Made by a program: the position numbers and the translations under genes
Part shown: positions 43,290-50,419 of the stretch, in pieces
How the letters are laid out: every line of letters starts with the position of its first letter
How positions within the stretch are numbered: position 1 is the first letter of the stretch
The notes under the pieces: model-generated
What the model saw: the letters and a program-made list of their open reading frames with translations, nothing else
What the model was told of the DNA's origin: nothing
Database searches by the model: none
Assembly: GCA_964611295.1 (NCBI GenBank)
Contig: CAZSWV010000005.1
Location: 54,035-118,034 of the forward strand
Direction: 5' to 3'
Length of the DNA: 64,000 nucleotides
DNA from: B73-G16 sp964611295
GTDB taxonomy: Bacteria; Desulfobacterota; B13-G15

Positions 43290-43747
43290 TTCCCCTCCCT
43301 CCCCTTTGCTTTTTCGAACCAACCTATTTTTGCCTGAGGCACTGCATCGAGTTCGGCCGAATAAGGTTTCAGGTCGATAACCGGTGTCCCATCTATGGCG
43401 TCAAGTCCCAAAACTCGCAAAACCCTCCCCTCTCTTGCCAGAAGTTCTACTACTGAAAACCCTATTGGGTTTGGTCTATTGGGTGACCTTGTAGCAAAGA
43501 CTCCGTGTTCTTCAGTGTCATGAGGCGTCTTGGTCAAAAGGACTTCCCTTTTCGCTTCGTGCATCCAATAAAGGACGACCAGGTGTGTACAACTCTCAAT
43601 ATCCTTAAGCCCTTGTTCGAACTCAGGATATACTTCAATCTCAGAAGCCTTTTCGGAGAACCTTCCTTGATGAGGGGCCTCTTCCCTTTTTTTATAAGGA
43701 GATCTAATTGTGCCTATAGGGATAAGCTTCATCTCAACCACAGGCAT
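43286..43747 (-). CDS. trmO: tRNA (N6-threonylcarbamoyladenosine37-N6)-methyltransferase TrmO
   Basis: The 153-residue protein shows the TrmO/TsaA fold signature: IPIGTIRSPYKKREEAPHQGR at the N-terminus, FEQGLKDIESCTHLVVLYW, and GVFATRSPNRPNPIGFSVVELL. It methylates the t6A37 base of tRNA using SAM. It is sandwiched between cooC and the transporter binding-protein gene with 4- to 19-nt overlaps. Confidence 0.92.
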   Translation of the reverse strand: MPVVEMKLIPIGTIRSPYKKREEAPHQGRFSEKASEIEVYPEFEQGLKDIESCTHLVVLYWMHEAKREVLLTKTPHDTEEHGVFATRSPNRPNPIGFSVVELLAREGRVLRVLGLDAIDGTPVIDLKPYSAELDAVPQAKIGWFEKAKGREGK

Positions 43748-44502
43748 TTCCTTTTGATTTCGGCCACTACCTTTGTAATTTCCTCTGGCAGTTTCGATAT
43801 CGGCTCCCCAAGTAGGTTTGCCTGAAAGAGCTCCTCGTCATAAGGGATGGAAGCGATAGCTTCTATTCCTTTTCCTCTAATCATCTCCTTGGCCTTTTCT
43901 TCTAGTTTGGGGTTTACCTTATTCAGCACGACTAAGAAAGGCTTGTTGGCTTCTTCTGTCATCCTTTTGGCTTTTTCTAACAACAAAAAGGACTCAAAGG
44001 CTGGTTCAGCCACGTAAAGCACTAAGTCCACTTCCCCCACCAACCCCCTTCCGAAATGTTCCACTCCAGCTTCTGTATCTATTAGTACCCACAAGTCCTC
44101 TGCGTTTAACTTTTTTAAAAAATCCCTTGCCACTAAACCCATAGGGCAGGCGCAACCCTCCATTGCGTGTTCTTCTTTCCCCACTTGAAGCATATATAAA
44201 CCGTCCCCCGAAGAAAGGACCTCTTTGGGCAGTTCGAAAACACTAAAACCATGGGCGAAAAAAGAGACTTCTCTCCCCTCTATGGCCTCTCTTAACTTCT
44301 CCTTTACCCCAGCTTTACCCCCGAGAAAATCCAAAAGGGTCCTTTTCGGCGGGGTCAAACCCATCATAAAGGCCAATCCAAGGTTCGACTCATCAGCATC
44401 TACCACAAGGACCTTACCTTCTTCTGAAAGCTTTCTGCCCAAAAAAGCTACCAAGGTGCTTTTGCCGCTGCCGCCCCTTCCAGCCACCAATACCTTTGGC
44501 AT
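43729..44502 (-). CDS. CooC-like nickel-insertion P-loop ATPase
   Basis: The 257-residue protein has the deviant Walker A AGRGGSGKSTL at residues 7-17, VVDADESN as switch, a central GCACPMG providing the CxC metal-binding pair of CooC, and LIDTEAGVEHFGRG. CooC loads nickel into carbon monoxide dehydrogenase. No CODH subunit is in the window; the operon continues into trmO and a FecCD-type transporter. It could serve a CODH encoded elsewhere or another metalloenzyme. A hairpin-plus-T-run precedes its ribosome site. Confidence 0.85.
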   Translation of the reverse strand: MPKVLVAGRGGSGKSTLVAFLGRKLSEEGKVLVVDADESNLGLAFMMGLTPPKRTLLDFLGGKAGVKEKLREAIEGREVSFFAHGFSVFELPKEVLSSGDGLYMLQVGKEEHAMEGCACPMGLVARDFLKKLNAEDLWVLIDTEAGVEHFGRGLVGEVDLVLYVAEPAFESFLLLEKAKRMTEEANKPFLVVLNKVNPKLEEKAKEMIRGKGIEAIASIPYDEELFQANLLGEPISKLPEEITKVVAEIKRKCLWLR

Positions 44503-44517
44503 ATTTTCACCTCCTGC

Positions 44518-44557
44518 AAAAAAGAAAAGGCCACCGTCCCTTAGACACGGTGGCCTT
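44518..44557 (-). terminator. intrinsic terminator in the cooC leader (possible attenuator)
   Basis: On the minus strand a perfect 11-bp stem AAGGCCACCGT/ACGGTGGCCTT with a 9-nt loop (44527-44557) is followed directly by TTTTCTTTTTT, then by GCAGGAGG, the cooC ribosome site. No gene ends just upstream, so it would terminate only the cooC leader. Confidence 0.65.
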
Positions 44558-44591
44558 CATGGCCCCTTTTTCTTCTGTTAGGTTGTAAGTT

Positions 44592-44622
44592 ACTATACCA
44601 ACAAACAGGCCTTTCTTGTCAA
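44592..44622 (-). promoter_or_regulatory. candidate promoter of the cooC-trmO-transporter operon
   Basis: A consensus TTGACA (complement of 44617-44622) and TATAGT (complement of 44592-44597) are 19 bp apart, a long spacer of the kind used by activator-dependent promoters. The predicted leader is about 80 nt and contains the terminator hairpin. Confidence 0.4.
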
Positions 44623-44706
44623 GTCCTTTCATCTCCAGCATAGTCCCTTGTAGAACATAAATTAACTGTCATAAGATTTTGTAAACCTCTTAAAAAGGAG
44701 TAGGTG

Positions 44707-46578
44707 ATGATCCTAGGATGGGTGGATCTAAGTAAAAGAGAAGTAGCTTTTCTTTCCGGGGACGATTACAAAGCTGGAATTTACCTTGGCGGTAGAGGGT
44801 TAGGCACGAGGATCTACTGGGAGGAGGTAGCCCCTGAAATTGGGGCTTTTGACCCTGAAAATCTTCTCATATTGGTGACCGGAATGGCTGTTGGTACAGG
44901 TCTTAAGGCTGCAACGCGTATGTTTATAACTGGCAAATCCCCTCTTACTTATCCCAAGGATTGTTTTTGTTACGGTAACATAGGAGGCTTTTTTCCAAGC
45001 GTTTTCAGGAAGACTGGAATAAGTGGTCTCGTAATAAAAGGACAAGCGGAATCTCCTCTCTATTTATTCCTACATGAAAAGAAGATATACCTGATAGATG
45101 CCTCTGACATATGGGGTAAAAACGCCCATGAGACTATAAAGATCCTTAAGAAAAGACATGGTCCCGGAACAGAGGTAATGGCTATCGGAAAAGCAGGGGA
45201 AAATTTGGTTTACTTTGCGACTGTCGTCGCCTCCCATGGGTCTGCAGCTACAGGTGGTTTTGGTGCTGTTATGGGATCCAAGAGGGTAAAGGCCATAGTG
45301 GTTAAGGGAAGCTTAAGTCCGCCGGTAATGGACAAAGAGGCCTTGAGGGCTTTGAACCAGTATGTAAAGAAATTGGGCAAACGCATAAGGCTTTCCATTC
45401 CACCTAAGATCGTGGCTACGGGAAAAGCCCATCTCATAAAAGTAATAGGTAAAGGGTCCTGTTACGGATGTGATATGGAGTGTATAAGGGGACTTTATCA
45501 GTATCAACAAAACTTAAAAGGGTATAGGAAGTGCCAGTCTATGGAATATTACCTTCCTTGGCTTTACTCCAAACAAGAAGAACCGATAACCACAGTTGCA
45601 GAAGCTCCCCTTTTGGCAAATGATTACGGTCTTTGTACTTTCGAATTGGAATCTATAATAGATTGGCTATACCAATGTTATAAAACAGGTGCACTTTCTG
45701 AATCCGAAATAGGCCTTCCTTTAGAAAGGCTTGGCACTATGGATTTCTTGAAGCAATTGCTCGACATGATATCTGAAAAGCGTGGGGCGGGTGAAATCCT
45801 TTCTCAAGGTCTTCTTAAGGCCTGCCAGATGTTCTCTTCCAAGGCAAAAGATGCCCTTGCTGCTGTGCTGGTGCCAATAAGTCATCATCTGTTCATACCT
45901 ATGAGAGACCTCGAGGAAGCAAGGGGACATCTGGTCAACGTTTTGCTTTACCAAATGGAACCACGCAGGCATAGACCGTTATTGCACCAAGGATTTTCCT
46001 TAGTGGCTTGGCAGTTACATCAAATGGACCCTAATCTTTCACCGGTGACGACCGAAGTATACCGTAAGATCTGTGAGAAATTCTGGGGCACTGAACTTGC
46101 AGCAGACGATTCAACATTTGAGGGAAAAGCCCTTGCTGCTTTCATGATTCAGAATCGCATATACGCTATTGATAGTTTAGGACTTTGTAGTTTTTGTTGG
46201 CCTGTCACTTATTCTTTAGAGACTGAAGACCATTTGGGTGATCCCGATTTAGAAGCGAAGGCCTTGGCAACCTTACGAGGTATGTCATTGGAGATCGCCA
46301 AAGAAGTCTTTGAAAGGTGCGGGATAGAAACCGTTGACCTTCAAAGAAGGATACTCCTCAGGGAAAACTGGGAGGTACCGGACTCGGACTTTCCGCCAGA
46401 GTTTCACTTCAGTGAGCCTTTGCCACCAAATCCTATTGGGCACAAGGTGTTGGTACCAGACGAAAACGGACACCCAGCTTCTCCTGTCGGTAAGACCCTA
46501 GACCGCCATGGATACGAAAAGATGTTAAAAGAGTACTACGCCCTCCGTGGATGGGACCATACTGGAAGACCTCGATGA
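44707..46578 (+). CDS. aldehyde:ferredoxin oxidoreductase family tungsten/molybdenum enzyme
   Basis: The ATG at 44707 has AGGAG six bases upstream; 623 residues. AOR features are the N-terminal pterin-binding domain (AGIYLGGRGLGTRIYW, ATRMFITGKSPLT), the cluster motif CYGCDMEC near residues 252-259 and the distant fourth Cys in DSLGLCSFCWP. The enzyme oxidises aldehydes, or reduces acids, with ferredoxin; some paralogues have other substrates. The substrate is not predictable. It is transcribed away from cooC, and its 3' end lies 14 nt from convergent dsrC. Confidence 0.92.
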   Translation: MILGWVDLSKREVAFLSGDDYKAGIYLGGRGLGTRIYWEEVAPEIGAFDPENLLILVTGMAVGTGLKAATRMFITGKSPLTYPKDCFCYGNIGGFFPSVFRKTGISGLVIKGQAESPLYLFLHEKKIYLIDASDIWGKNAHETIKILKKRHGPGTEVMAIGKAGENLVYFATVVASHGSAATGGFGAVMGSKRVKAIVVKGSLSPPVMDKEALRALNQYVKKLGKRIRLSIPPKIVATGKAHLIKVIGKGSCYGCDMECIRGLYQYQQNLKGYRKCQSMEYYLPWLYSKQEEPITTVAEAPLLANDYGLCTFELESIIDWLYQCYKTGALSESEIGLPLERLGTMDFLKQLLDMISEKRGAGEILSQGLLKACQMFSSKAKDALAAVLVPISHHLFIPMRDLEEARGHLVNVLLYQMEPRRHRPLLHQGFSLVAWQLHQMDPNLSPVTTEVYRKICEKFWGTELAADDSTFEGKALAAFMIQNRIYAIDSLGLCSFCWPVTYSLETEDHLGDPDLEAKALATLRGMSLEIAKEVFERCGIETVDLQRRILLRENWEVPDSDFPPEFHFSEPLPPNPIGHKVLVPDENGHPASPVGKTLDRHGYEKMLKEYYALRGWDHTGRPR

Positions 46579-46591
46579 GAACCTTAGGTCC

Positions 46592-46909
46592 TTATACACA
46601 TCCTGTAGGCTTAGGAATACCTGCCCATTTACATGCAGATTGTGCCGGACCGTTTGGGAAGAGTTCCCAAATCCTCTTTAAGGATAACCCGACCTCTTTT
46701 ACTAACCTCCTTATAGGCGGACATATGCCGTTGGCAAGGTAATAATTTCTCAGGTAATAAATAACTTTCCAGTGGTCCTCAGTTAGTTCCTTCACCCCTT
46801 CCATCTTTGCGAAGGCCTTGGCTATACCTTCATTCCATTTCAAGGGATCTTGTAAGAAACCGCGCTCATCGACTTCAACCGTTTGACCTTCTAGCTCCAA
46901 CCAGGGCAT
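46592..46909 (-). CDS. dsrC: DsrC/TusE-family sulfur carrier with both redox cysteines
   Basis: The 105-residue protein is the size of DsrC and ends in the conserved arm with Cys93 and Cys104, ten residues apart, the latter penultimate (CKWAGIPKPTGCV). Both cysteines are required for the trisulfide formed in dissimilatory sulfite reduction, so this is DsrC rather than a TusE-like paralogue with one Cys. Helical blocks LTEDHWKVIYYLRNYY and CPPIRRLVKEVG fit the fold. It stands alone with its own promoter, away from other dsr genes. Confidence 0.9.
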   Translation of the reverse strand: MPWLELEGQTVEVDERGFLQDPLKWNEGIAKAFAKMEGVKELTEDHWKVIYYLRNYYLANGICPPIRRLVKEVGLSLKRIWELFPNGPAQSACKWAGIPKPTGCV

Positions 46910-46922
46910 TTTTAACCTCCCT

Positions 46923-46979
46923 CGTGATCATCCATCATTATACTCTTCAATCGGTAGTGCCTTAAACACGCTGATCACG
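46923..46979 (-). promoter_or_regulatory. dsrC promoter flanked by inverted operator-like repeats
   Basis: A perfect -10 TATAAT (complement of 46937-46942) lies about 27 nt upstream of the dsrC ATG; the -35 is weak (TTAAGG). It is bracketed by CGTGATCA (46923-46930) and its exact inverted copy TGATCACG (46972-46979), each centred on the palindrome TGATCA, 49 bp apart. This suggests a regulator binding both sides of the promoter. Confidence 0.55.
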
Positions 46980-47171
46980 AACCGAAGTCCACCGGCCTTG
47001 ACTTTTACACCTCTCCTCCCCTCAACTTCATATAGTCACCCAAGGCTTTCACAATACGTTGTACTCATGGTTTACCCTACCCTTATCCCCAACTACTTCG
47101 CGATTTGGCTAGGCATCAAAGTTTGACACATCCTAAATCTTTACTTAAACCAGTCCAATATATAATTGGCA

Positions 47172-47191
47172 AACAAAAAGTACTTTTTGTT
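47172..47191. repeat. perfect 20-bp palindrome
   Basis: AACAAAAAGT is followed immediately by its reverse complement ACTTTTTGTT. A TATAAT lies just upstream at 47161-47166, so the palindrome would sit around +1 to +20 of a plus-strand transcript. Confidence 0.7.
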
Positions 47192-47427
47192 AACTCCTGT
47201 ATGCGTAATTTTTAGACCTTAGAGTATGAAAAAAACCGATATTTGTGTAACGTTTCAAATCCTCAAATGCTAAAAGATCTAAAACGGTCAATACCACGTA
47301 AGTCAAGGCTTCCCAAAAATAAAATTCCCTTAACTGTATAACGCATATTATGTAGAGTTAAGATGAAATTTTAGAAGGAATCGGTGTCTATTATCCCCCT
47401 TTTCTATAAATTCGTCTTTGATAAGGC

Positions 47428-48069
47428 TTATCGACTACGTTTGATCAATTCGTCTATTATAAACTCGGCTGCGAGCTTAGCCCCAATACCAGGGGGAAGT
47501 CCGCATTTCTCAAACCCTTTTTCTTTAACAAACTCTGCCATTGCTTCACTGCTTTCCCCTGGGTTAAGCTTTTTGCCGATCACCACATTTTCAATAATAT
47601 CTGAACAATGGATATAACCTATCTCGTCCTCAAAGAAGGCTATGAACTTTTGTCCAAGCATTATCACACGATCTGTGGTCTCATAATCAAACCTGTCATC
47701 GCTACCTAAGATCAAGCCAAAGGCAACTAAACTCCCCGTAATGGCACCACAGACTTCTCCTGTACCCGCTATGCCTGGAAAGGCCGTAAGCGCCTTTATC
47801 ATCTCCATACTACCTACCCCAAATTCTTCCAGTAGGGCCAAAGCTGTACCTTGGGCACAATTTTTTAGGATAAAATTGTACTCCTCTGCCCTCCTTTGAA
47901 CCCTCTCAACGATAAGATCCTTTTCTACTTTTAGAGAGATTGGTTCTAAAGGCTTTCTTTGGATACCCTTTCGAACTAAATGTAAAACGCGTTCTTTTAT
48001 ACCCTCAAGATCCCATGACCTACTAGCAAGCTCTTCTACTTTCTGCCTTAATCTTTCATAATCGGCCAT
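47428..48069 (-). CDS. C_GCAxxG_C_C-family putative redox protein
   Basis: The 213-residue protein has the family signature: NCAQGTALALLEEFG (Cys-Ala-x-x-Gly), then GEVCGAITGSLVAFGLILGSD, a Cys in GYIHCSDII and one in FEKCGLPPG. Members occur in anaerobes and are assumed redox-active, but no reaction is known. The N-terminal 60 residues are helical and charged. It has a good ribosome site (GGAGGGAGAAG) and no operon partner. Confidence 0.82.
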   Translation of the reverse strand: MADYERLRQKVEELASRSWDLEGIKERVLHLVRKGIQRKPLEPISLKVEKDLIVERVQRRAEEYNFILKNCAQGTALALLEEFGVGSMEMIKALTAFPGIAGTGEVCGAITGSLVAFGLILGSDDRFDYETTDRVIMLGQKFIAFFEDEIGYIHCSDIIENVVIGKKLNPGESSEAMAEFVKEKGFEKCGLPPGIGAKLAAEFIIDELIKRSR

Positions 48070-48289
48070 CTTCTCCCTCCATTAAAATCGTTTTCTTCGA
48101 ATCAAATCTCAACTCCTCCAAAGGCTTCTCTTTAAGGTTCCAAAAATGTTCTCCCTCTCAGGGTGCATGTTCAAACTTCCCTTTAAATTCATCCTTCACG
48201 ATTATGCCCAAGTATAACCATTTATGAGGAAGAAAAGGGGACGTGAAGTAAAATATCCAAGGCAAAGCCTTCGGAGACGGTCTGAAAAA

Positions 48290-49402
48290 TTACCTCTTAG
48301 AAGAAAGGAAAAGTCCTATCAATCCTAAAAATAAGTTTAGGATTACAAAAAGCTTCAAAGCCTCAAACCATAAGAGGGGGAGCGCATCCGAAAACATCCA
48401 AAGGAATAACATGGAGAATTCACCTCTGGTCCAAATACTAAAAGCCAAACGCCTTCGCGCCTTCTTCCCTAATCCTACCAGTTTTCCCCCTATTGTACCA
48501 GTTAACCACTTCGACCCAATGGAGAAGGCCAAGATCCCTAAGGCCAAAGCCATAGTATAGGGGTCCAATTTGAAAGAAACCTCAAAACCAAATAAGAAAA
48601 AGAAAAAAGCAACACCTAGTTCCCTCAAGAACCCCAATTGTTTCTCCACCTCCTCAATTTTCCCCACCTTACTAAACCACATCCCAAAAAGGAAAGCACC
48701 CAACGCCTCCGAGAGTCCCACCTTATAAGCCAAAATTCCCAACGTAAATGCTGAACCAAACAAGAAAAGAGAACCAGCCTCTTTAGGGATCCGTAGGTAC
48801 AGGTCACTTAAACGCCTGGAGAAAAAAATACCGATGATCACCATCACAAGGATAAAACTTAGGCCAAACATGGAATTATGAACCTCAAAGTGAGCTCCAA
48901 GCTGCGTCATAACTGCCATTAACATGACGATCACAAGATCTTCCCCTACCATCAGCCACACAATTACTTCGGTTTCAGGATATCCACTTCTCCGTTGTTG
49001 AATTAAATTACCAATTGTTACTACTGAACTTGTAGGGTATAAAATGGTAGCAATTACTCCAGCTTGAAGAGAAGGGTATCCAAGCAAAATTAATACTATG
49101 AAAAACGCCATAAAATTGATCAGAAAATCAAGAGTGATAATTGCTAAGTTTTTTGTAGAGACAATACCTTTCCAGCTTACTACACTGCCAATGTGAAAGA
49201 AAAGCAGAATTACCCCTATTTTGCTTAAAATTATGAATACAATCTGCTTATAGAAAAAGTTTTGTAGAATTATACCTGCAACAAGGTATCCCAAAAAAGG
49301 TGCTATTTTTATGAAATGACATATAAGTGCACTAAGTGCCATTACAAGCAAAACAAGGCCTAAGGCGACCAACTCGTTTGCCACTGAGGCAGGTTCTAGC
49401 AT
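48290..49402 (-). CDS. khtU: CPA2-family cation:proton antiporter (KhtU-like)
   Basis: The 370-residue membrane protein has about 11-12 helices of the Na+/H+ exchanger fold (FLGYLVAGIILQNF, GEDLVIVMLMAV with its acidic pair, SEALGAFLFGMWFS). It lacks a C-terminal RCK domain, which is instead the separate gene immediately upstream, as in the KhtTU pair of Bacillus, a K+/H+ antiporter. It starts 6 nt after the regulatory subunit. Confidence 0.9.
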   Translation of the reverse strand: MLEPASVANELVALGLVLLVMALSALICHFIKIAPFLGYLVAGIILQNFFYKQIVFIILSKIGVILLFFHIGSVVSWKGIVSTKNLAIITLDFLINFMAFFIVLILLGYPSLQAGVIATILYPTSSVVTIGNLIQQRRSGYPETEVIVWLMVGEDLVIVMLMAVMTQLGAHFEVHNSMFGLSFILVMVIIGIFFSRRLSDLYLRIPKEAGSLFLFGSAFTLGILAYKVGLSEALGAFLFGMWFSKVGKIEEVEKQLGFLRELGVAFFFFLFGFEVSFKLDPYTMALALGILAFSIGSKWLTGTIGGKLVGLGKKARRRLAFSIWTRGEFSMLFLWMFSDALPLLWFEALKLFVILNLFLGLIGLFLSSKR

Positions 49403-49408
49403 CTTTTG

Positions 49409-49894
49409 TTAACTGAATATCTGACGAAAACGTAGCATTTGTTCTCCGGTTCCTACTAAAAGGAGTATGTCGTCTTCGAGTATGATCTCGGAGGGATCTG
49501 GGTTAGGGATAATTTCGCCCCTGCGTTTTATGGCGATGACGGAAACACCTGTGCGTTTCCTTATCTGTAAGTCAGCGATGCTGTTGCCTACTAGAGGCGA
49601 CCCGCGGTTGACAGTTATCCATTCTATCACCATACCTTTTAAGACCATATCGGCCTGCGGTAGGGGAGTTGGTTCAAAGGCAGCGCCACCTAGTATTAGC
49701 GCGACTTCTCGTGCCTCCTCGTCCGTCAATGTCAGCTGAAAACAGGGCTCCTCCTCTTTGGGCCTGAATAGGAATACCTCCCTTTCTCCTGTAAGGTGCA
49801 CAACAAGTACTAATCTTTCACCTGACGAAAGGGAAAAAGCGAACTTTTTCCCTATTCCAGGTAACTCCGTTTCTTGAACCTTAATAGGGCTCAT
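49409..49894 (-). CDS. khtT: KhtT-like regulatory subunit with RCK-C/TrkA-C domain
   Basis: The 161-residue protein begins IKVQETELPGIGKKFAF, the KhtT N-terminal domain, and ends in a TrkA-C domain (GNSIADLQIRKRTGVSVIAIKRRGEIIPNPDPSEIILEDDILLLVGT), which in KhtT binds c-di-AMP. It controls the KhtU antiporter. Its ATG has no good ribosome site, which fits translational coupling to a possible small upstream gene. Confidence 0.9.
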   Translation of the reverse strand: MSPIKVQETELPGIGKKFAFSLSSGERLVLVVHLTGEREVFLFRPKEEEPCFQLTLTDEEAREVALILGGAAFEPTPLPQADMVLKGMVIEWITVNRGSPLVGNSIADLQIRKRTGVSVIAIKRRGEIIPNPDPSEIILEDDILLLVGTGEQMLRFRQIFS

Positions 49895-49900
49895 CAGGTT

Positions 49901-50044
49901 TCAACGATAACCTTTTGGAAGAATATAGCGCATACACAACTTACCGTTTACTTTACAAGATACGATGTCCCCTTCCCCTCTAACCCTTGTAAGGCTTAGC
50001 GGATTACCTTCATCCTTTCTCTTCAAGACCCAAAAACAAGGCAT
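49901..50044 (-). CDS. possible small protein upstream of khtT
   Basis: An open frame of 47 codons starts with ATG at 50044 and ends in TGA only 6 nt before the khtT start. The product is basic with two Cys in the C-terminal half (DIVSCKVNGKLCMRY). No family is recognised and the ribosome site is weak. The placement suggests coupling to khtT. It could be chance. Confidence 0.3.
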   Translation of the reverse strand: MPCFWVLKRKDEGNPLSLTRVRGEGDIVSCKVNGKLCMRYILPKGYR

Positions 50045-50180
50045 GAACACTATATTCGCTTATCCTTTACCCCCTGCTAAAGCAAAACCTCACTTTTCCC
50101 TGTTTTCAAGTAACAAAATTCCTACCTTTACAGTTATAGTTTAACAGTTCCTAGGGCTTAAAAAGCCTTTTTCTGTCTTT

Positions 50181-50417
50181 TCACCTCTCTATAAGGACCT
50201 CCTTAACCTCTGGGACTTCTCTCTTTAGTAGATGTTCGGCCCATAAACTAAGGGCCACATCAGGACCCCCTCAGCACACTTTACCGCCTATAAGGCGAAT
50301 AATTACCTTTCCCGTCTGTGGGTCAACGCTTCGCAGTTCTACATGCCCTTCGGCAAGTTCTTCCAACTTGGGATTGATCTTTTCGATGGCTTCCCTCACC
50401 TTAACGGCAAAATCCAT
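50181..50417 (-). CDS. NifU-like domain protein with in-frame TGA (candidate selenoprotein)
   Basis: From ATG at 50417 (AGAGGGGG upstream, 2 nt after the preceding gene's stop) the frame is open to TGA at 50181-50183, if TGA at 50271-50273 is read through. It gives 78 residues with the TGA at codon 49. The sequence VREAIEKINPKL...VDPQTGKVIIRLIGG...P(x6)L then EVPEVKEVLIE is that of the NifU C-terminal domain. The usual CxxCP becomes C-U-G-G-P, so the first Cys is kept, the neighbour is Sec, and the second Cys is Gly. The hairpin at 50231-50261 follows. A premature stop would leave a useless fragment. Confidence 0.7.
50231..50273 (-). promoter_or_regulatory. candidate bacterial SECIS hairpin of the NifU-like gene
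   Basis: After TGA (50271-50273) the RNA folds as GAUG (outer) plus GGCCC/GGGCC (inner) with a loop containing AGUUU. The loop G is 23 nt past the UGA, in the 16-37 nt range of known bacterial SECIS elements. Confidence 0.55.
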
Positions 50418-50419
50418 TT

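Larger units (their letters stand above)
46910..47427. other. gene-poor AT-rich stretch
   Basis: Apart from the dsrC promoter region and the 20-bp palindrome at 47172-47191, I see no coding frame on either strand with a ribosome site or a recognisable product. The base composition is distinctly more AT-rich than the flanking genes. It could be an insertion scar or hold a small RNA. Confidence 0.5.

Noticed and set aside
44510..44641. A 44-codon minus-strand frame (ATG at 44641) running through the cooC leader hairpin
   Set aside because: It begins upstream of a consensus -35 that lies inside it, its last codons are the terminator stem and T-run, and its ATG has only a badly spaced ribosome site. 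The leader/terminator reading explains the DNA better.
47268..47305. GTTTCAAATCC near 47261 as a second CRISPR repeat
   Set aside because: Only the first ten bases resemble the repeat at the window end; no repeat periodicity occurs nearby.
48070..48220. A minus-strand frame upstream of the C_GCAxxG_C_C gene that could be a Sec protein across an in-frame TGA (HAP-U-EGEHF)
   Set aside because: It has no recognisable homology, no stable hairpin with a suitable loop after the TGA, and overlaps the ribosome site and start of the next gene. Chance open frame is more likely.
50155..50172. Plus-strand hairpin GGCTT-AAA-AAGCC followed by five T
   Set aside because: It is oriented away from the minus-strand NifU-like gene, no plus-strand gene precedes it, and the 5-bp stem is weak.
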